A DNA stretch of 64,000 nucleotides from Cytophagales bacterium (GTDB lineage Bacteria; Bacteroidota; Bacteroidia; Cytophagales; Cyclobacteriaceae): NCBI GenBank assembly GCA_013298505.1, contig JAAFHY010000009.1:1-64000 (forward strand), read 5' to 3'. Positions within the stretch are counted from its first letter, which is position 1, and every line of letters starts with the position of its first letter. A program made the position numbers and the translations under genes. Under the pieces are notes generated by a model. It saw only the letters and a program-made list of their open reading frames with translations. It made no database searches and was not told where the DNA came from. Shown here piece by piece: positions 32,398-39,908 of the stretch.

Positions 32398-32546
32398 AAA
32401 AAGTATTATCGGTTTTGTGTCGCTAGTTTGTCCAAGAGCAGGTGTGCAGCGGAGTACAACCGCAAAAATTATGAGTAAAGAAATTTTTGTTGAGAGTCAT
32501 ATTTATCCATGAAGGTAAGTACATCAACGGGGTCTATCCTCGGAAA

Positions 32547-33230
32547 CTATATCTTACTCTCCCCATTCAAATCCGTGGTCAACACATCGCTCATGTAATC
32601 AAAGAATGGGCGGATGGCTTGATATGTTTTGTTTATGGTTGAAAGAAAATCTGGCGATAACACTTCCTTATCGGTAAATGAATGTTCAAACCAAAATTGT
32701 TTGTAGCGTAGTAGTTCGATAGCGGGATGGTCTTTTGCAAATCCGCGTGGAGCTGTTTTTACTTGATCGCCTTGCATATTGCCAAACACACGCTGAATGG
32801 ATTTTGATTTCAGCAACTTTCGCCAGTCAGCATAGTTCACATCAATATCTTGCCGAATACGCAGCAAGTCTTCGGCATTGGGGTACGTGAACCCGCAGCC
32901 TACACGAGATTCGCCTGGCTTAAACCAAAAATAATAACCACCTCTCAACTCTGGCTTGATTCTCCGAAAACTGCCAGCAAAACGCGGATTATAGGGAGTC
33001 TTGTCTTCCCAAAATCGAACATCGTTGTAAATACGATATAAACTCTCTTTGCCCGTTTGTGTTTCTAGGCGGTCGTGCAAGTTCATTTTGTGAAGCAACG
33101 CATCTAAAAAACGAATTACATTTTCTTGTGCTTGCACATAAGCAGCCTTATGTGCGTTGAACCACTCTCGATTATTGTTGCGTGTTAGCGATTTTAAAAA
33201 ATCAAAAGTAGTTTTGTCAATGGTGTTCAT
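32547..33230 (-). CDS. DUF2461-domain protein
   Basis: This 227-residue soluble protein has the DUF2461 hallmarks: FDFLKSLTRNNNREWFNAHKAAYVQAQ, YRIYNDVRFWEDKTPYNPRFAGSFRR, GGYYFWFKPGESRVGCGF and a C-terminal FWFEHSFTDKEVLSPDF. The family (TIGR02453) is widespread in Bacteroidota and has no known function. It is apparently monocistronic. The 182-base upstream gap also holds the pirin-cluster promoter on the other strand. Confidence 0.92.
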   Translation of the reverse strand: MNTIDKTTFDFLKSLTRNNNREWFNAHKAAYVQAQENVIRFLDALLHKMNLHDRLETQTGKESLYRIYNDVRFWEDKTPYNPRFAGSFRRIKPELRGGYYFWFKPGESRVGCGFTYPNAEDLLRIRQDIDVNYADWRKLLKSKSIQRVFGNMQGDQVKTAPRGFAKDHPAIELLRYKQFWFEHSFTDKEVLSPDFLSTINKTYQAIRPFFDYMSDVLTTDLNGESKI

Positions 33231-33344
33231 GGCTACAAAGTTTGTCTAAAAAACCATAAATCCAACTAAGTAAGGTCTAGTTAACCCTTTAAATCAGCCA
33301 AAATTGATAGTAATTGGGGTTTTAATCACTTATTGAATTTTTAA

Positions 33345-33385
33345 TTGTATATACAACTGTTGTATAAACTTTCTTTGTAACTTTA
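33345..33385 (+). promoter_or_regulatory. TTGTATATACAA operator and promoter of the pirin cluster
   Basis: A perfect 12-base palindrome, TTGTATATACAA (33345-33356), is followed by a partial copy TTGTATAaAC (33360-33369). A -7-like box TAACTTTA is at 33378-33385, 27 bases before the first pirin ATG. The palindrome has the same TTGTAnnTACAA frame as the site before the MarR gene at 883-894. Confidence 0.5.
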
Positions 33386-33412
33386 CTGTTCTAATTACTG
33401 ATCAATAGAAGT

Positions 33413-34270
33413 ATGAATCGGGCACAGTTCTTAAAAGCAGGGTTGTCAAGCGTAGCAGCAGTAGTCACTACCGCTGCTGCCGGACAAGTGCTTTCGAAAG
33501 AAGAAGCTTTTGAAAAACCTATTGGGTTTAATTATTTATCAACAGAAAACACGATAACTATGAACACTGTATTGCACAAGGCGGCCACACGTGGCCATGC
33601 CAACCACGGTTGGTTAGATACCAATCACACATTTAGCTTCGCCCACTACTATGAACCCACCCGCACGCACTTTGGAAAATTGCGTGTGTTGAATGATGAC
33701 TTTGTAGACGGTGGTATGGGCTTTGGCACCCACCCTCATGACAACATGGAGATTATTTCTATTCCTCTCGCTGGTGATTTGGAACACAAAGACAGCATGG
33801 GCAATTTAGCCGTCATTAAGCAAAATGACGTACAGATCATGAGTGCCGGCACGGGGATTTATCATAGTGAGTACAATAAGAACAAAGATTCAAAAGTGAA
33901 TTTCTTACAGATTTGGGTTTTCCCCAAGCAACGAGATATCACCCCGCGCTACGATCAAATCACTTTCAAACCCGAAGACCGCGTAAATAAATTGCAGCAA
34001 ATCGTAAGTCCGTCCAAAACAGACGAAGGCGTTTGGATTAATCAAGATGCGTGGTTTCACTTAGGCAATTTGAAAAAAGATTTCTCGACAGAATATATCA
34101 TCAAGCAAAAAGGCAATGGTGTATATGCTTTTGTACTAGAAGGGGAAGTAACTGTCAATGGCCAGAAATTAGATAAGCGTGATGGCTACGGAGTGTGGGA
34201 CGTGGAAAAGTTTAACATACTTGCCGATACAGATACGGAGGTGCTGTTAATGGAAGTACCAATGCAATGA
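33413..34270 (+). CDS. Pirin-family bicupin with N-terminal signal-like segment
   Basis: This 285-residue protein has a short N-terminal signal-like stretch (MNRAQFLKAGLSSVAAVVTTAAAG, lacking a twin arginine). The pirin core begins at residue 50 (MNTVLHKA, ATG 33560 is an alternative cytoplasmic start). Metal-binding cupin motifs are HPHDNMEIISIPLAGDLEHKDS and the later HSEYN. Pirins of the YhhW type cleave quercetin-like flavonols, and others act as redox-sensing regulators. It is the first gene of the redox cluster and follows the palindromic operator. Confidence 0.92.
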   Translation: MNRAQFLKAGLSSVAAVVTTAAAGQVLSKEEAFEKPIGFNYLSTENTITMNTVLHKAATRGHANHGWLDTNHTFSFAHYYEPTRTHFGKLRVLNDDFVDGGMGFGTHPHDNMEIISIPLAGDLEHKDSMGNLAVIKQNDVQIMSAGTGIYHSEYNKNKDSKVNFLQIWVFPKQRDITPRYDQITFKPEDRVNKLQQIVSPSKTDEGVWINQDAWFHLGNLKKDFSTEYIIKQKGNGVYAFVLEGEVTVNGQKLDKRDGYGVWDVEKFNILADTDTEVLLMEVPMQ

Positions 34271-34279
34271 TAGGTCAAT

Positions 34280-34321
34280 AGTCGATGGTCCATAGTAACT
34301 ATCGACTATGAACTATCGACT
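34280..34321. repeat. Palindromic repeat (AGTCGATnGTCCATAGT type)
   Basis: AGTCGATGGTCCATAGT (34280-34296) and ACTATGAACTATCGACT (34305-34321) are inverted copies with two mismatches around an 8-base loop. It fills the gap between the first pirin and the receiver-like gene. It could reduce or punctuate read-through in the cluster. Confidence 0.75.
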
Positions 34322-34335
34322 TTAACTTACGAAAT

Positions 34336-34632
34336 ATGGTAAACATCCTCGTCATAGGCCGTCACGTACAAATCATGGAGACTATTTTGCGCTTGATTAA
34401 TAGTCAGCCAAGGTGGACGGCTGAAGGCGCTTTGACAGATGAAGACGCGTTAGTCAAGTTCAATGGTGTTGACTTCAATCTGGTGCTAATCGGTGGCGGG
34501 GTCGAAGAATCTTCGGAAGCGAGACTAAAAACGGAATTTGAAAAGAGAAACCCACAAATAAAAATGATAAGACACTATGGAGGTGGAAGCGGGTTGTTGT
34601 TTAACGAAATTGAAGAAGCAATTGCAAAATAG
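34336..34632 (+). CDS. Small receiver-like protein lacking the phospho-acceptor Asp
   Basis: This 98-residue protein has a CheY-like alternating pattern, MVNILVIGRHVQIMETILRLINSQPRW at the N-terminus, then FNLVLIGGGVEESSEARL where a receiver would have VLLDxxMP. The usual acidic pair after beta-1 (here GRH) and the Asp (here GGG) are absent. It is too short for a full receiver. It lies between two pirin genes, suggesting a function tied to the redox cluster rather than to a histidine kinase. Confidence 0.6.
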   Translation: MVNILVIGRHVQIMETILRLINSQPRWTAEGALTDEDALVKFNGVDFNLVLIGGGVEESSEARLKTEFEKRNPQIKMIRHYGGGSGLLFNEIEEAIAK

Positions 34633-34712
34633 TTGGTCGATGTCCGTTAGTAGTTGTTCGTAAAATAGGTAACGAAACTATCAAACAACGATCAACGAAC
34701 AACCAACAACGA
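34631..34712. repeat. Imperfect palindromic repeat (GTTGTTCGT/ACGAACAAC type), copy 1
   Basis: A left arm with GTCGATG and AGTTGTTCGT is matched by a right arm ATCAACGAACAACCAAC. The arms are imperfect but clearly complementary. A related sequence recurs at 37064-37154 and, as a single arm, at about 49111-49141. It overlaps the stop region of the receiver-like gene by one base. Confidence 0.6.
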
Positions 34713-34719
34713 ATTTATT

Positions 34720-35589
34720 ATGAAAAACAGAACAGTAGCCCGATTACTTTACGCGCACCAAGTCGATATGGGTGGCATGCCCATTCGTCAGCCGTTGCCA
34801 ACACAACAGGTAGCACAGATAGACCCTTTCTTACTGTTGCATCATGCAAACATAAAAGCGCCAACACATATCGACCCAGACCACGCTGGTGTTGGGCCAC
34901 ATCCACATCGCGGATTTTCACCTGTTACTTTTATTTTTCAAGGCGGTGTTCATCATCGCGATAGTCGAGGGAATGATAGTGTGATCTATGCGGGCGGTGC
35001 ACAGTGGATGAACGCGGGCATGGGAATTATTCACAGCGAGCGCCCACCTCGCGATATTCATGAAATTGGCGGGCGGCAGGAAATTATTCAGTTGTGGATC
35101 AATACCCCAGCAAAAAGTAAAATGGATCAGCCAATGTATTTTCCTTTAAATGCTGAGGAGGCTCCGAAAATTAAAACTGTTGATTTGCGAGTAACCGGAA
35201 AAGTGTTTGCTGGGGAATTACTGGATGTGAAAGGACCTATTCCTTCACAAGCTGTTGTCAATGCTGCTACTTTTGAAATCAAACAAGGTGGAAAAGTGTC
35301 CATTCCTATTCCAGTTAATCACACTGCTTTCATTTATTTACTGGATGGCAAATTGACAATAGACGGCTTTGGGTTGGTAGAAGGCTTACACATTGTTCAC
35401 TTTAAAAATGACGGAGAAGGGATTACCTTCGAAGGATTGGAAGACACTCGAGTGCTCTTTTTAACAGGTGAGCCACTAAATGAAACCGTGGTATCACATG
35501 GCCCATTTGTGATGAATAACCAAACCCAAATCATGGAGGCCATGCGTGATTATCAGATGGGGAAAATGGGAATACTCATTGAAGACTAA
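34720..35589 (+). CDS. Pirin-family bicupin, second copy
   Basis: This 289-residue cytoplasmic protein has metal-binding cupin motifs GPHPHRGFSPVTFIFQGGVHHRDS and IHSERPP, followed by a second cupin (FIYLLDGKLTIDG). It is a distinct subtype from the first pirin, with an N-terminal extension (MGGMPIRQPLPTQQVAQIDPFLLLHH) and a C-terminal FVMNNQTQIMEAMRDYQMGKMG typical of the longer branch. Two different pirins in one cluster suggest a quinone/flavonoid or redox-stress role (inference). Confidence 0.93.
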   Translation: MKNRTVARLLYAHQVDMGGMPIRQPLPTQQVAQIDPFLLLHHANIKAPTHIDPDHAGVGPHPHRGFSPVTFIFQGGVHHRDSRGNDSVIYAGGAQWMNAGMGIIHSERPPRDIHEIGGRQEIIQLWINTPAKSKMDQPMYFPLNAEEAPKIKTVDLRVTGKVFAGELLDVKGPIPSQAVVNAATFEIKQGGKVSIPIPVNHTAFIYLLDGKLTIDGFGLVEGLHIVHFKNDGEGITFEGLEDTRVLFLTGEPLNETVVSHGPFVMNNQTQIMEAMRDYQMGKMGILIED

Positions 35590-35645
35590 TTCTATCGTTT
35601 ATTAAATCATGATCATCGCTTAAACCAAACCCAAAAAACAAAAAT

Positions 35646-36044
35646 ATGGAAACACAAAAACCAACCATCGTACAAGCTCTGAAAGGAGGTGCCATTGCCG
35701 GATTAATAGGAGCCGGACTAAATAATATCTGGAGTTTAATTGCCGCTGCCTTGGGCGCTACCATTCCGCCCGGTTTTGCCATCGCAGTGACGTTATCTTC
35801 TTTCGTTCCAGTGCTTATTGGAGCACTTATTTTTTTCTTATTGGTTCGCTACGCCCCTAAGGGATTGACGATTTGGTATGCTCTTTCTATTGCATTCACT
35901 TTGCTGAGCTTTTTTCCGGTGTTTAATACACCCCAATTGCCCGATGGCACGTTGCTAGACTCCACCTTCCCATTGTTAGCGGGGCCGATGCACGCCATCT
36001 CTGGATTTTTGGCAGCTTGGGGAATTCCCAAGTGGACTCGTTGA
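35646..36044 (+). CDS. Four-helix membrane protein (DUF6069-like)
   Basis: This 132-residue integral membrane protein has four hydrophobic segments: GGAIAGLIGAGLNNIWSLIA, FVPVLIGALIFFLLV, WYALSIAFTLLSFFPVF and PLLAGPMHAISGFLAAWG. The arrangement resembles DUF6069 proteins. No catalytic residues are evident. It lies 56 bases after pirin 2 and 49 bases before the nitroreductase, in the same orientation. Confidence 0.7.
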   Translation: METQKPTIVQALKGGAIAGLIGAGLNNIWSLIAAALGATIPPGFAIAVTLSSFVPVLIGALIFFLLVRYAPKGLTIWYALSIAFTLLSFFPVFNTPQLPDGTLLDSTFPLLAGPMHAISGFLAAWGIPKWTR

Positions 36045-36093
36045 ACTGTTCTTCCAAAATCTTGTTATCATTGGCTGAACCTTATATAACTTT

Positions 36094-36690
36094 ATGGAAA
36101 CCGAACTAATCATGCAGAAATCATCTATTATTGAGCAACCACTGGTAGACGTTATCTCACATCGAAAGAGCAGTCGGGCGTATGCAGAGACTTCGATAGA
36201 ACCAGAAAAAATTCAAGCACTCTTTGAAGCCGCTCGTTGGGCACCCTCCAGTAATAATGAGCAGCCCTGGGCCTACATTTATGCTACCAAAGATCAACCA
36301 GAACTTTGGGGTAAATTATTTGATACGCTCATGGACGGAAATAAGATCTGGGCGGAGCGTGCCCCTCTCTTAATATTGTCCATGATCCGCAAGAATTTTA
36401 TCAGCAACGGAAAACCAAACCCTTCTGCAAAATATGATCTTGGCTCAGCTAACGGATTTCTTTCCTTGCAAGCTACACACCTTGGTTTAAACGTTCACCA
36501 AATGGGAGGCTTCGATCGCGAAAAAGCAAAATTGAATTTGAACATACCGGATACCCATGAAGCAGCGGTGATATTAGCCATCGGCTATTTGGGTGATGCC
36601 TCGTTGCTGCCTGATTTCTTACAGGAGCGTGAAGTAGCTCCGCGGTCACGTTACACACAAGAGTCGTTTGTCATGAACAACACTTTCTGA
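36094..36690 (+). CDS. Nitroreductase-family flavoenzyme
   Basis: The product is 198 residues (ATG 36094; MQKSSII at 36112 is an alternative). FMN-binding segments are visible: ISHRKSSRAYAE at the start, AARWAPSSNNEQPWAYIYA, and LQATHLGLNVHQMGGFDREK. Family members reduce nitroaromatics, quinones or enals with NAD(P)H. The OsmC gene follows after 1 base, so the two are translationally coupled. Confidence 0.93.
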   Translation: METELIMQKSSIIEQPLVDVISHRKSSRAYAETSIEPEKIQALFEAARWAPSSNNEQPWAYIYATKDQPELWGKLFDTLMDGNKIWAERAPLLILSMIRKNFISNGKPNPSAKYDLGSANGFLSLQATHLGLNVHQMGGFDREKAKLNLNIPDTHEAAVILAIGYLGDASLLPDFLQEREVAPRSRYTQESFVMNNTF

Positions 36691-36691
36691 T

Positions 36692-37078
36692 ATGGTTTCT
36701 GCCATTATCGGAATGGATCATTTTCGCACCGAGATAACGGTGGGTGGAAAAATGGTGATTGCCGATGAACCGGTGGAATTAGATGGCACCAATCAAGGGC
36801 TTGCACCCGGAGAGTTTTTGCTAATCTCACTTGCCTCGTGCACCGCCATTACGCTGCGCATGTATGCCGATCAAAAAAAATGGCCCGTAGAAAAAATTAA
36901 GGTGGAAGTGGATTTTGAAAAAGTTGATGATAAAACTATTTTTAAACGAGAGCTTCAATTGATAGGTGACTTAACGGAGGAGCAGCGGACACGTTTACTA
37001 CAAATTGCCAACGCATGCCCGGTACATAAAACGTTGACGAATCCGATTGAAGTACAAACAAAATTGGTTGTTGGTTGA
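36692..37078 (+). CDS. OsmC/Ohr-family peroxiredoxin-like protein
   Basis: This 128-residue protein has the two active cysteines of OsmC: SLASCTAITLRMYA and NACPVHKTLTNP. The first is expected to reduce organic hydroperoxides and the second to resolve. The last codons (KLVVG stop) are written in the left arm of the downstream palindromic repeat. It is coupled to the nitroreductase (1-base gap), supporting a joint role in electrophile and peroxide detoxification. Confidence 0.93.
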   Translation: MVSAIIGMDHFRTEITVGGKMVIADEPVELDGTNQGLAPGEFLLISLASCTAITLRMYADQKKWPVEKIKVEVDFEKVDDKTIFKRELQLIGDLTEEQRTRLLQIANACPVHKTLTNPIEVQTKLVVG

Positions 37079-37154
37079 TCGTTATTCGATGTTTGTAAAT
37101 ACCATGAAACAAACCAAACGACACACGACCAACCATTAACCAACAACGAACAAC
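37064..37154. repeat. Imperfect palindromic repeat (TTGGTTGTTGGTTG type), copy 2
   Basis: The left arm TTGGTTGTTGGTTGATCGTT begins within the osmC 3' end. The right arm CCAACCATTAACCAACAACGAACAACG ends at the base before the next ATG. The element thus fills the whole gap between two genes. Same family as 34631-34712. Confidence 0.65.
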
Positions 37155-37155
37155 G

Positions 37156-37584
37156 ATGAAAGAAATCACCAAAAAATACACCAACGGAGAGGTCACCATC
37201 GTGTGGAAGCCAGCGATGTGCATTCATTCAGCCATTTGTTTTAACGGACTAGGCGATGTATTTCATCCGCAAGAATTGCCATGGATTACACCCGAAAAAT
37301 CGACTACTGATAAAATCATCAATCAAATAAAAAAATGCCCTTCAGGTGCGCTGAGTTATTACCTCAATCGGGATGCAGGCAACGAAGAAGTAAAAGTGGG
37401 GCCCGAGACGATTGTAGAAACGACACCCAACGGCCCATTGATGGTGTATGGAAATGTAACCATCAAAGATTCAAAAGGCAATCTCACCAAAAAGAATAAT
37501 GCCACGGCTTTCTGCCGATGTGGTGCTTCCTCCAACAAGCCGTTTTGCGATGGCAGTCATAAGAAGATTGGGTTTGAGGGGTGA
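37156..37584 (+). CDS. Fusion of DUF1271-type mono-cluster ferredoxin and CDGSH iron-sulfur domain
   Basis: Residues 1-75 of this 142-residue protein follow the Fer4_19/DUF1271 pattern, GEVTIVWKPAMCIHSAICFNGLGDVF with later KKCPSGALSYY (three Cys for a 3Fe-4S or 4Fe-4S cluster). Residues 100-142 carry a CDGSH motif CRCGASSNKPFCDGSHKKIGF (three Cys and one His for a 2Fe-2S cluster). It is a predicted cytoplasmic electron-transfer or redox-sensing protein and closes the redox cluster before the tRNA gene. Confidence 0.93.
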   Translation: MKEITKKYTNGEVTIVWKPAMCIHSAICFNGLGDVFHPQELPWITPEKSTTDKIINQIKKCPSGALSYYLNRDAGNEEVKVGPETIVETTPNGPLMVYGNVTIKDSKGNLTKKNNATAFCRCGASSNKPFCDGSHKKIGFEG

Positions 37585-37623
37585 AAACTTTCACTCATGA
37601 TTACTACCTTGCGCAACGTTTAA

Positions 37624-37698
37624 GGGCTGTTAGCTCAGCTGGTTTAGAGCACTACCTCGACAAGGTAGGGGTCACTGGTTCGAATCCAGTACAGCCCA
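37624..37698 (+). tRNA. tRNA-Val (GAC anticodon, C at position 33)
   Basis: The cloverleaf is complete: acceptor GGGCTGT (37624-37630) with ACAGCCC (37691-37697), D-arm GCTC...GAGC, anticodon stem CTACC/GGTAG, variable region GGGTC, T-arm ACTGG-TTCGAAT-CCAGT, discriminator A. CCA is not encoded. The anticodon loop reads TCGACAA, so anticodon GAC (Val) is preceded by C33 instead of the nearly invariant U33. A TAccTTGC promoter box lies at 37605-37612. Confidence 0.92.
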
Positions 37699-37773
37699 CA
37701 AAAAATTCTTACCTTTCTTTCACGTATTATTCATATTTATATCAGATACTAATTTTGCTAGCAAAGTAAATCT

Positions 37774-38391
37774 ATGAACGTAAAAATAATTTTTATTGCT
37801 TTGCTGATTTATTTGATTTCAAGTTGCACACATAAAAGAAAATCAGAACCACCTACACCAGCTGATTCTACTAAAATAGAAACTAGTTCGGCAAATGACT
37901 CATTTGAAATTGAAGAGCAATCTATACCCGATGAAAGGAAAGGTAGCATTAAGACAATAGCGGTAAGCACATTGGGCAAGGCTCAAATTAAAATCAATTA
38001 TTATTCCCCTGCGGTTCGTGGTAGAATTATCTGGGGTGGTTTAGTTCCGCTTGATAAGGTTTGGGTAACGGGTGCCCACTCCGCGACAAGTATTGAGTTT
38101 GATCAGGATATGATAATTGCGAATGAAGTAGTTGCTGCTGGTAAATATGCTTTTTTCACCATCCCAGGAAAAGACACTTGGACAATCATTCTCAATCAAG
38201 ATTGGAGACAACACTTAACAGATCGTTACGATGAAAAAAAAGATGTGCTGCGGGTAAGTGTTAAACCAGAAGTGGAAGATAAAAACCAAGAACGCCTTCG
38301 CTATGTAATCGAGAAAGATTCAGATACCCAAGGAGAGATTGTGATGTACTGGGAGAAGATTGAAATTTCGCTACCATTCACTATCAAATAG
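37774..38391 (+). CDS. DUF2911 lipoprotein
   Basis: This 205-residue protein has a lipobox (LISSCTH, Cys about 18) followed by a low-complexity, Ser/Thr-rich spacer. The DUF2911 core is clear: AQIKINYYSPAVRGRIIWGGLVPLDKVWVTGAHSATSIEFDQD, AGKYAFFTIPGKDTWTIILNQDW and FTIK at the end. The family is Bacteroidota-typical and unassigned in function. Its 3' end overlaps the convergent trehalase gene by 8 bases. Confidence 0.9.
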   Translation: MNVKIIFIALLIYLISSCTHKRKSEPPTPADSTKIETSSANDSFEIEEQSIPDERKGSIKTIAVSTLGKAQIKINYYSPAVRGRIIWGGLVPLDKVWVTGAHSATSIEFDQDMIIANEVVAAGKYAFFTIPGKDTWTIILNQDWRQHLTDRYDEKKDVLRVSVKPEVEDKNQERLRYVIEKDSDTQGEIVMYWEKIEISLPFTIK

Positions 38392-39889
38392 ATTCACTCA
38401 TAGCAAGGTAAACGCCATTAGTCCAGCCAAATCCATCTTGATTGGGATATTCACCACCGCTTGCTTCGCCATTTTTATTCCATACATCATACTTCTCGGT
38501 CATCTTACCAGTTTGTTCGTACACTTTTCGATTGGTAGTTATCCAATTTACTTTTAATCGATTGGCCAATTCATCAAACCCGTAATTGAGCAGTCCCTTG
38601 TAGGCAATCCATTGTAAAGGTGCCCAACCGTTGGGCGCATCCCATTGCTGCCCGCTCACAAAAAGCGTGGTAGTCATGCCACCTGATTTTAGGAATTTTT
38701 CTTTCAGGATTCTCTCAACCTCAATCGCTTGATTAGGCGTTGCCAGTTCGAAGAATAGGGGAAACACAGCGGCCAACGTTAACTGAGTTTTTTGCTTTTG
38801 TTCAACAAAATCAAAATCGAAAAAGAAATGTTCGCCTTCACTCCAACAATATTTCATAATAGCTGCTTTACGCTGATTAGCAAGCTTTAAGTAGTCAGAA
38901 GATTTTGCGGCATTGCCCGATAGAAGATGTGCTTCTGCAAGTATTTTTTCTAACTGGTAGAGCAGGCAGTTGAGGTCTACCGGAATTATATCGGTGGTAT
39001 GAATAGTTGCGAATGAATTTTCATCTCTAAACCATCGGCTGCTAAAATCCCATCCCGATTCGGCAGCGGCTCGTAAATGCCTGAATAAAATTTCTGGCGA
39101 CTGATTGGATTGATGAGATAACTCTATGTCTTCTTTGTAAGCTTCTGGCCGCGGTGTAGCAAATTCATCCCAATACCTATTAAGCACGGAACAATCAGGC
39201 ATACGAACCACGCGACTATGTGAAGGATTGGAGGATGTCAATTCTTCAATACCCTTCATCCAAAAAGAATATTCCTTTTCGAGCGAAGGCAGGTGGATGA
39301 TCAATGGATCGGATTCATCTTCGCTTAAATTATTTTTTTGTTTTTCTTCACTCAACAGTTTCACCATTAAAGAAAAAAATGGAGGTTGCGAGCGACCTAA
39401 AAAATAAGTACGGTTGCCGTTAGGTATGTAGCCAACTTTTGTGATTAAGTACGAAAAGTTATCAACCATATTTTGAATCAGGTCAATTCGGCCAGACGCT
39501 CTCAGCCCAAGCATTGTAAAGTAGCTGTCCCAGTAATAGATTTCGCGGAAGCGCCCACCTGGTACAACGTATGGATATGGCAGTGCAATCAAAGATCCAC
39601 CTTCACTATCCGGGGTTCTGGTTAGTGCTTTCCATAATTCCCTAATATGGTCTTCGGGAGATTTAGTAAGGTCGCTCTTATAAACTATGGAAGTAGCTTT
39701 TGGGAGCAAAAAATTTGCTTCAATAAACACTTTTAAATCGAATTGAGGATTGCCTCTTTCTTGTAGGTACACTTTGTTTATTTCCTCCAAGGATCTCCTT
39801 GCGATGCAATCCGGAAAAGTTTTTCCATCGCCTAAACTATTTTGAAGTTGAACTTGCTCAAAGAGAATACCGAGTTGATGGATTTCCAT
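38384..39889 (-). CDS. treA: Alpha,alpha-trehalase (GH37)
   Basis: This 501-residue protein has both trehalase signatures: PGGRFREIYYWDSYF and QWDAPNGWAPLQ. The catalytic acid is expected in ESGWDFSSRW (Asp) and the base near EKYDVWNKNGEASGGEYPNQDGFGWTNGV (Glu). It lacks a signal peptide, so it acts in the cytoplasm, hydrolysing imported or endogenous trehalose to glucose. It lies 19 bases downstream of the MFS transporter gene on the same strand and is probably co-transcribed. The symbol is given by family only (treF would be equally fitting). Confidence 0.93.
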   Translation of the reverse strand: MEIHQLGILFEQVQLQNSLGDGKTFPDCIARRSLEEINKVYLQERGNPQFDLKVFIEANFLLPKATSIVYKSDLTKSPEDHIRELWKALTRTPDSEGGSLIALPYPYVVPGGRFREIYYWDSYFTMLGLRASGRIDLIQNMVDNFSYLITKVGYIPNGNRTYFLGRSQPPFFSLMVKLLSEEKQKNNLSEDESDPLIIHLPSLEKEYSFWMKGIEELTSSNPSHSRVVRMPDCSVLNRYWDEFATPRPEAYKEDIELSHQSNQSPEILFRHLRAAAESGWDFSSRWFRDENSFATIHTTDIIPVDLNCLLYQLEKILAEAHLLSGNAAKSSDYLKLANQRKAAIMKYCWSEGEHFFFDFDFVEQKQKTQLTLAAVFPLFFELATPNQAIEVERILKEKFLKSGGMTTTLFVSGQQWDAPNGWAPLQWIAYKGLLNYGFDELANRLKVNWITTNRKVYEQTGKMTEKYDVWNKNGEASGGEYPNQDGFGWTNGVYLAMSESI

Positions 39890-39908
39890 TTAGTTAGAGG
39901 TCACAATT

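Noticed and set aside
37581-37769. 62-residue ORF overlapping the tRNA
   Set aside because: It is a translation of the tRNA-Val gene and its flanks.
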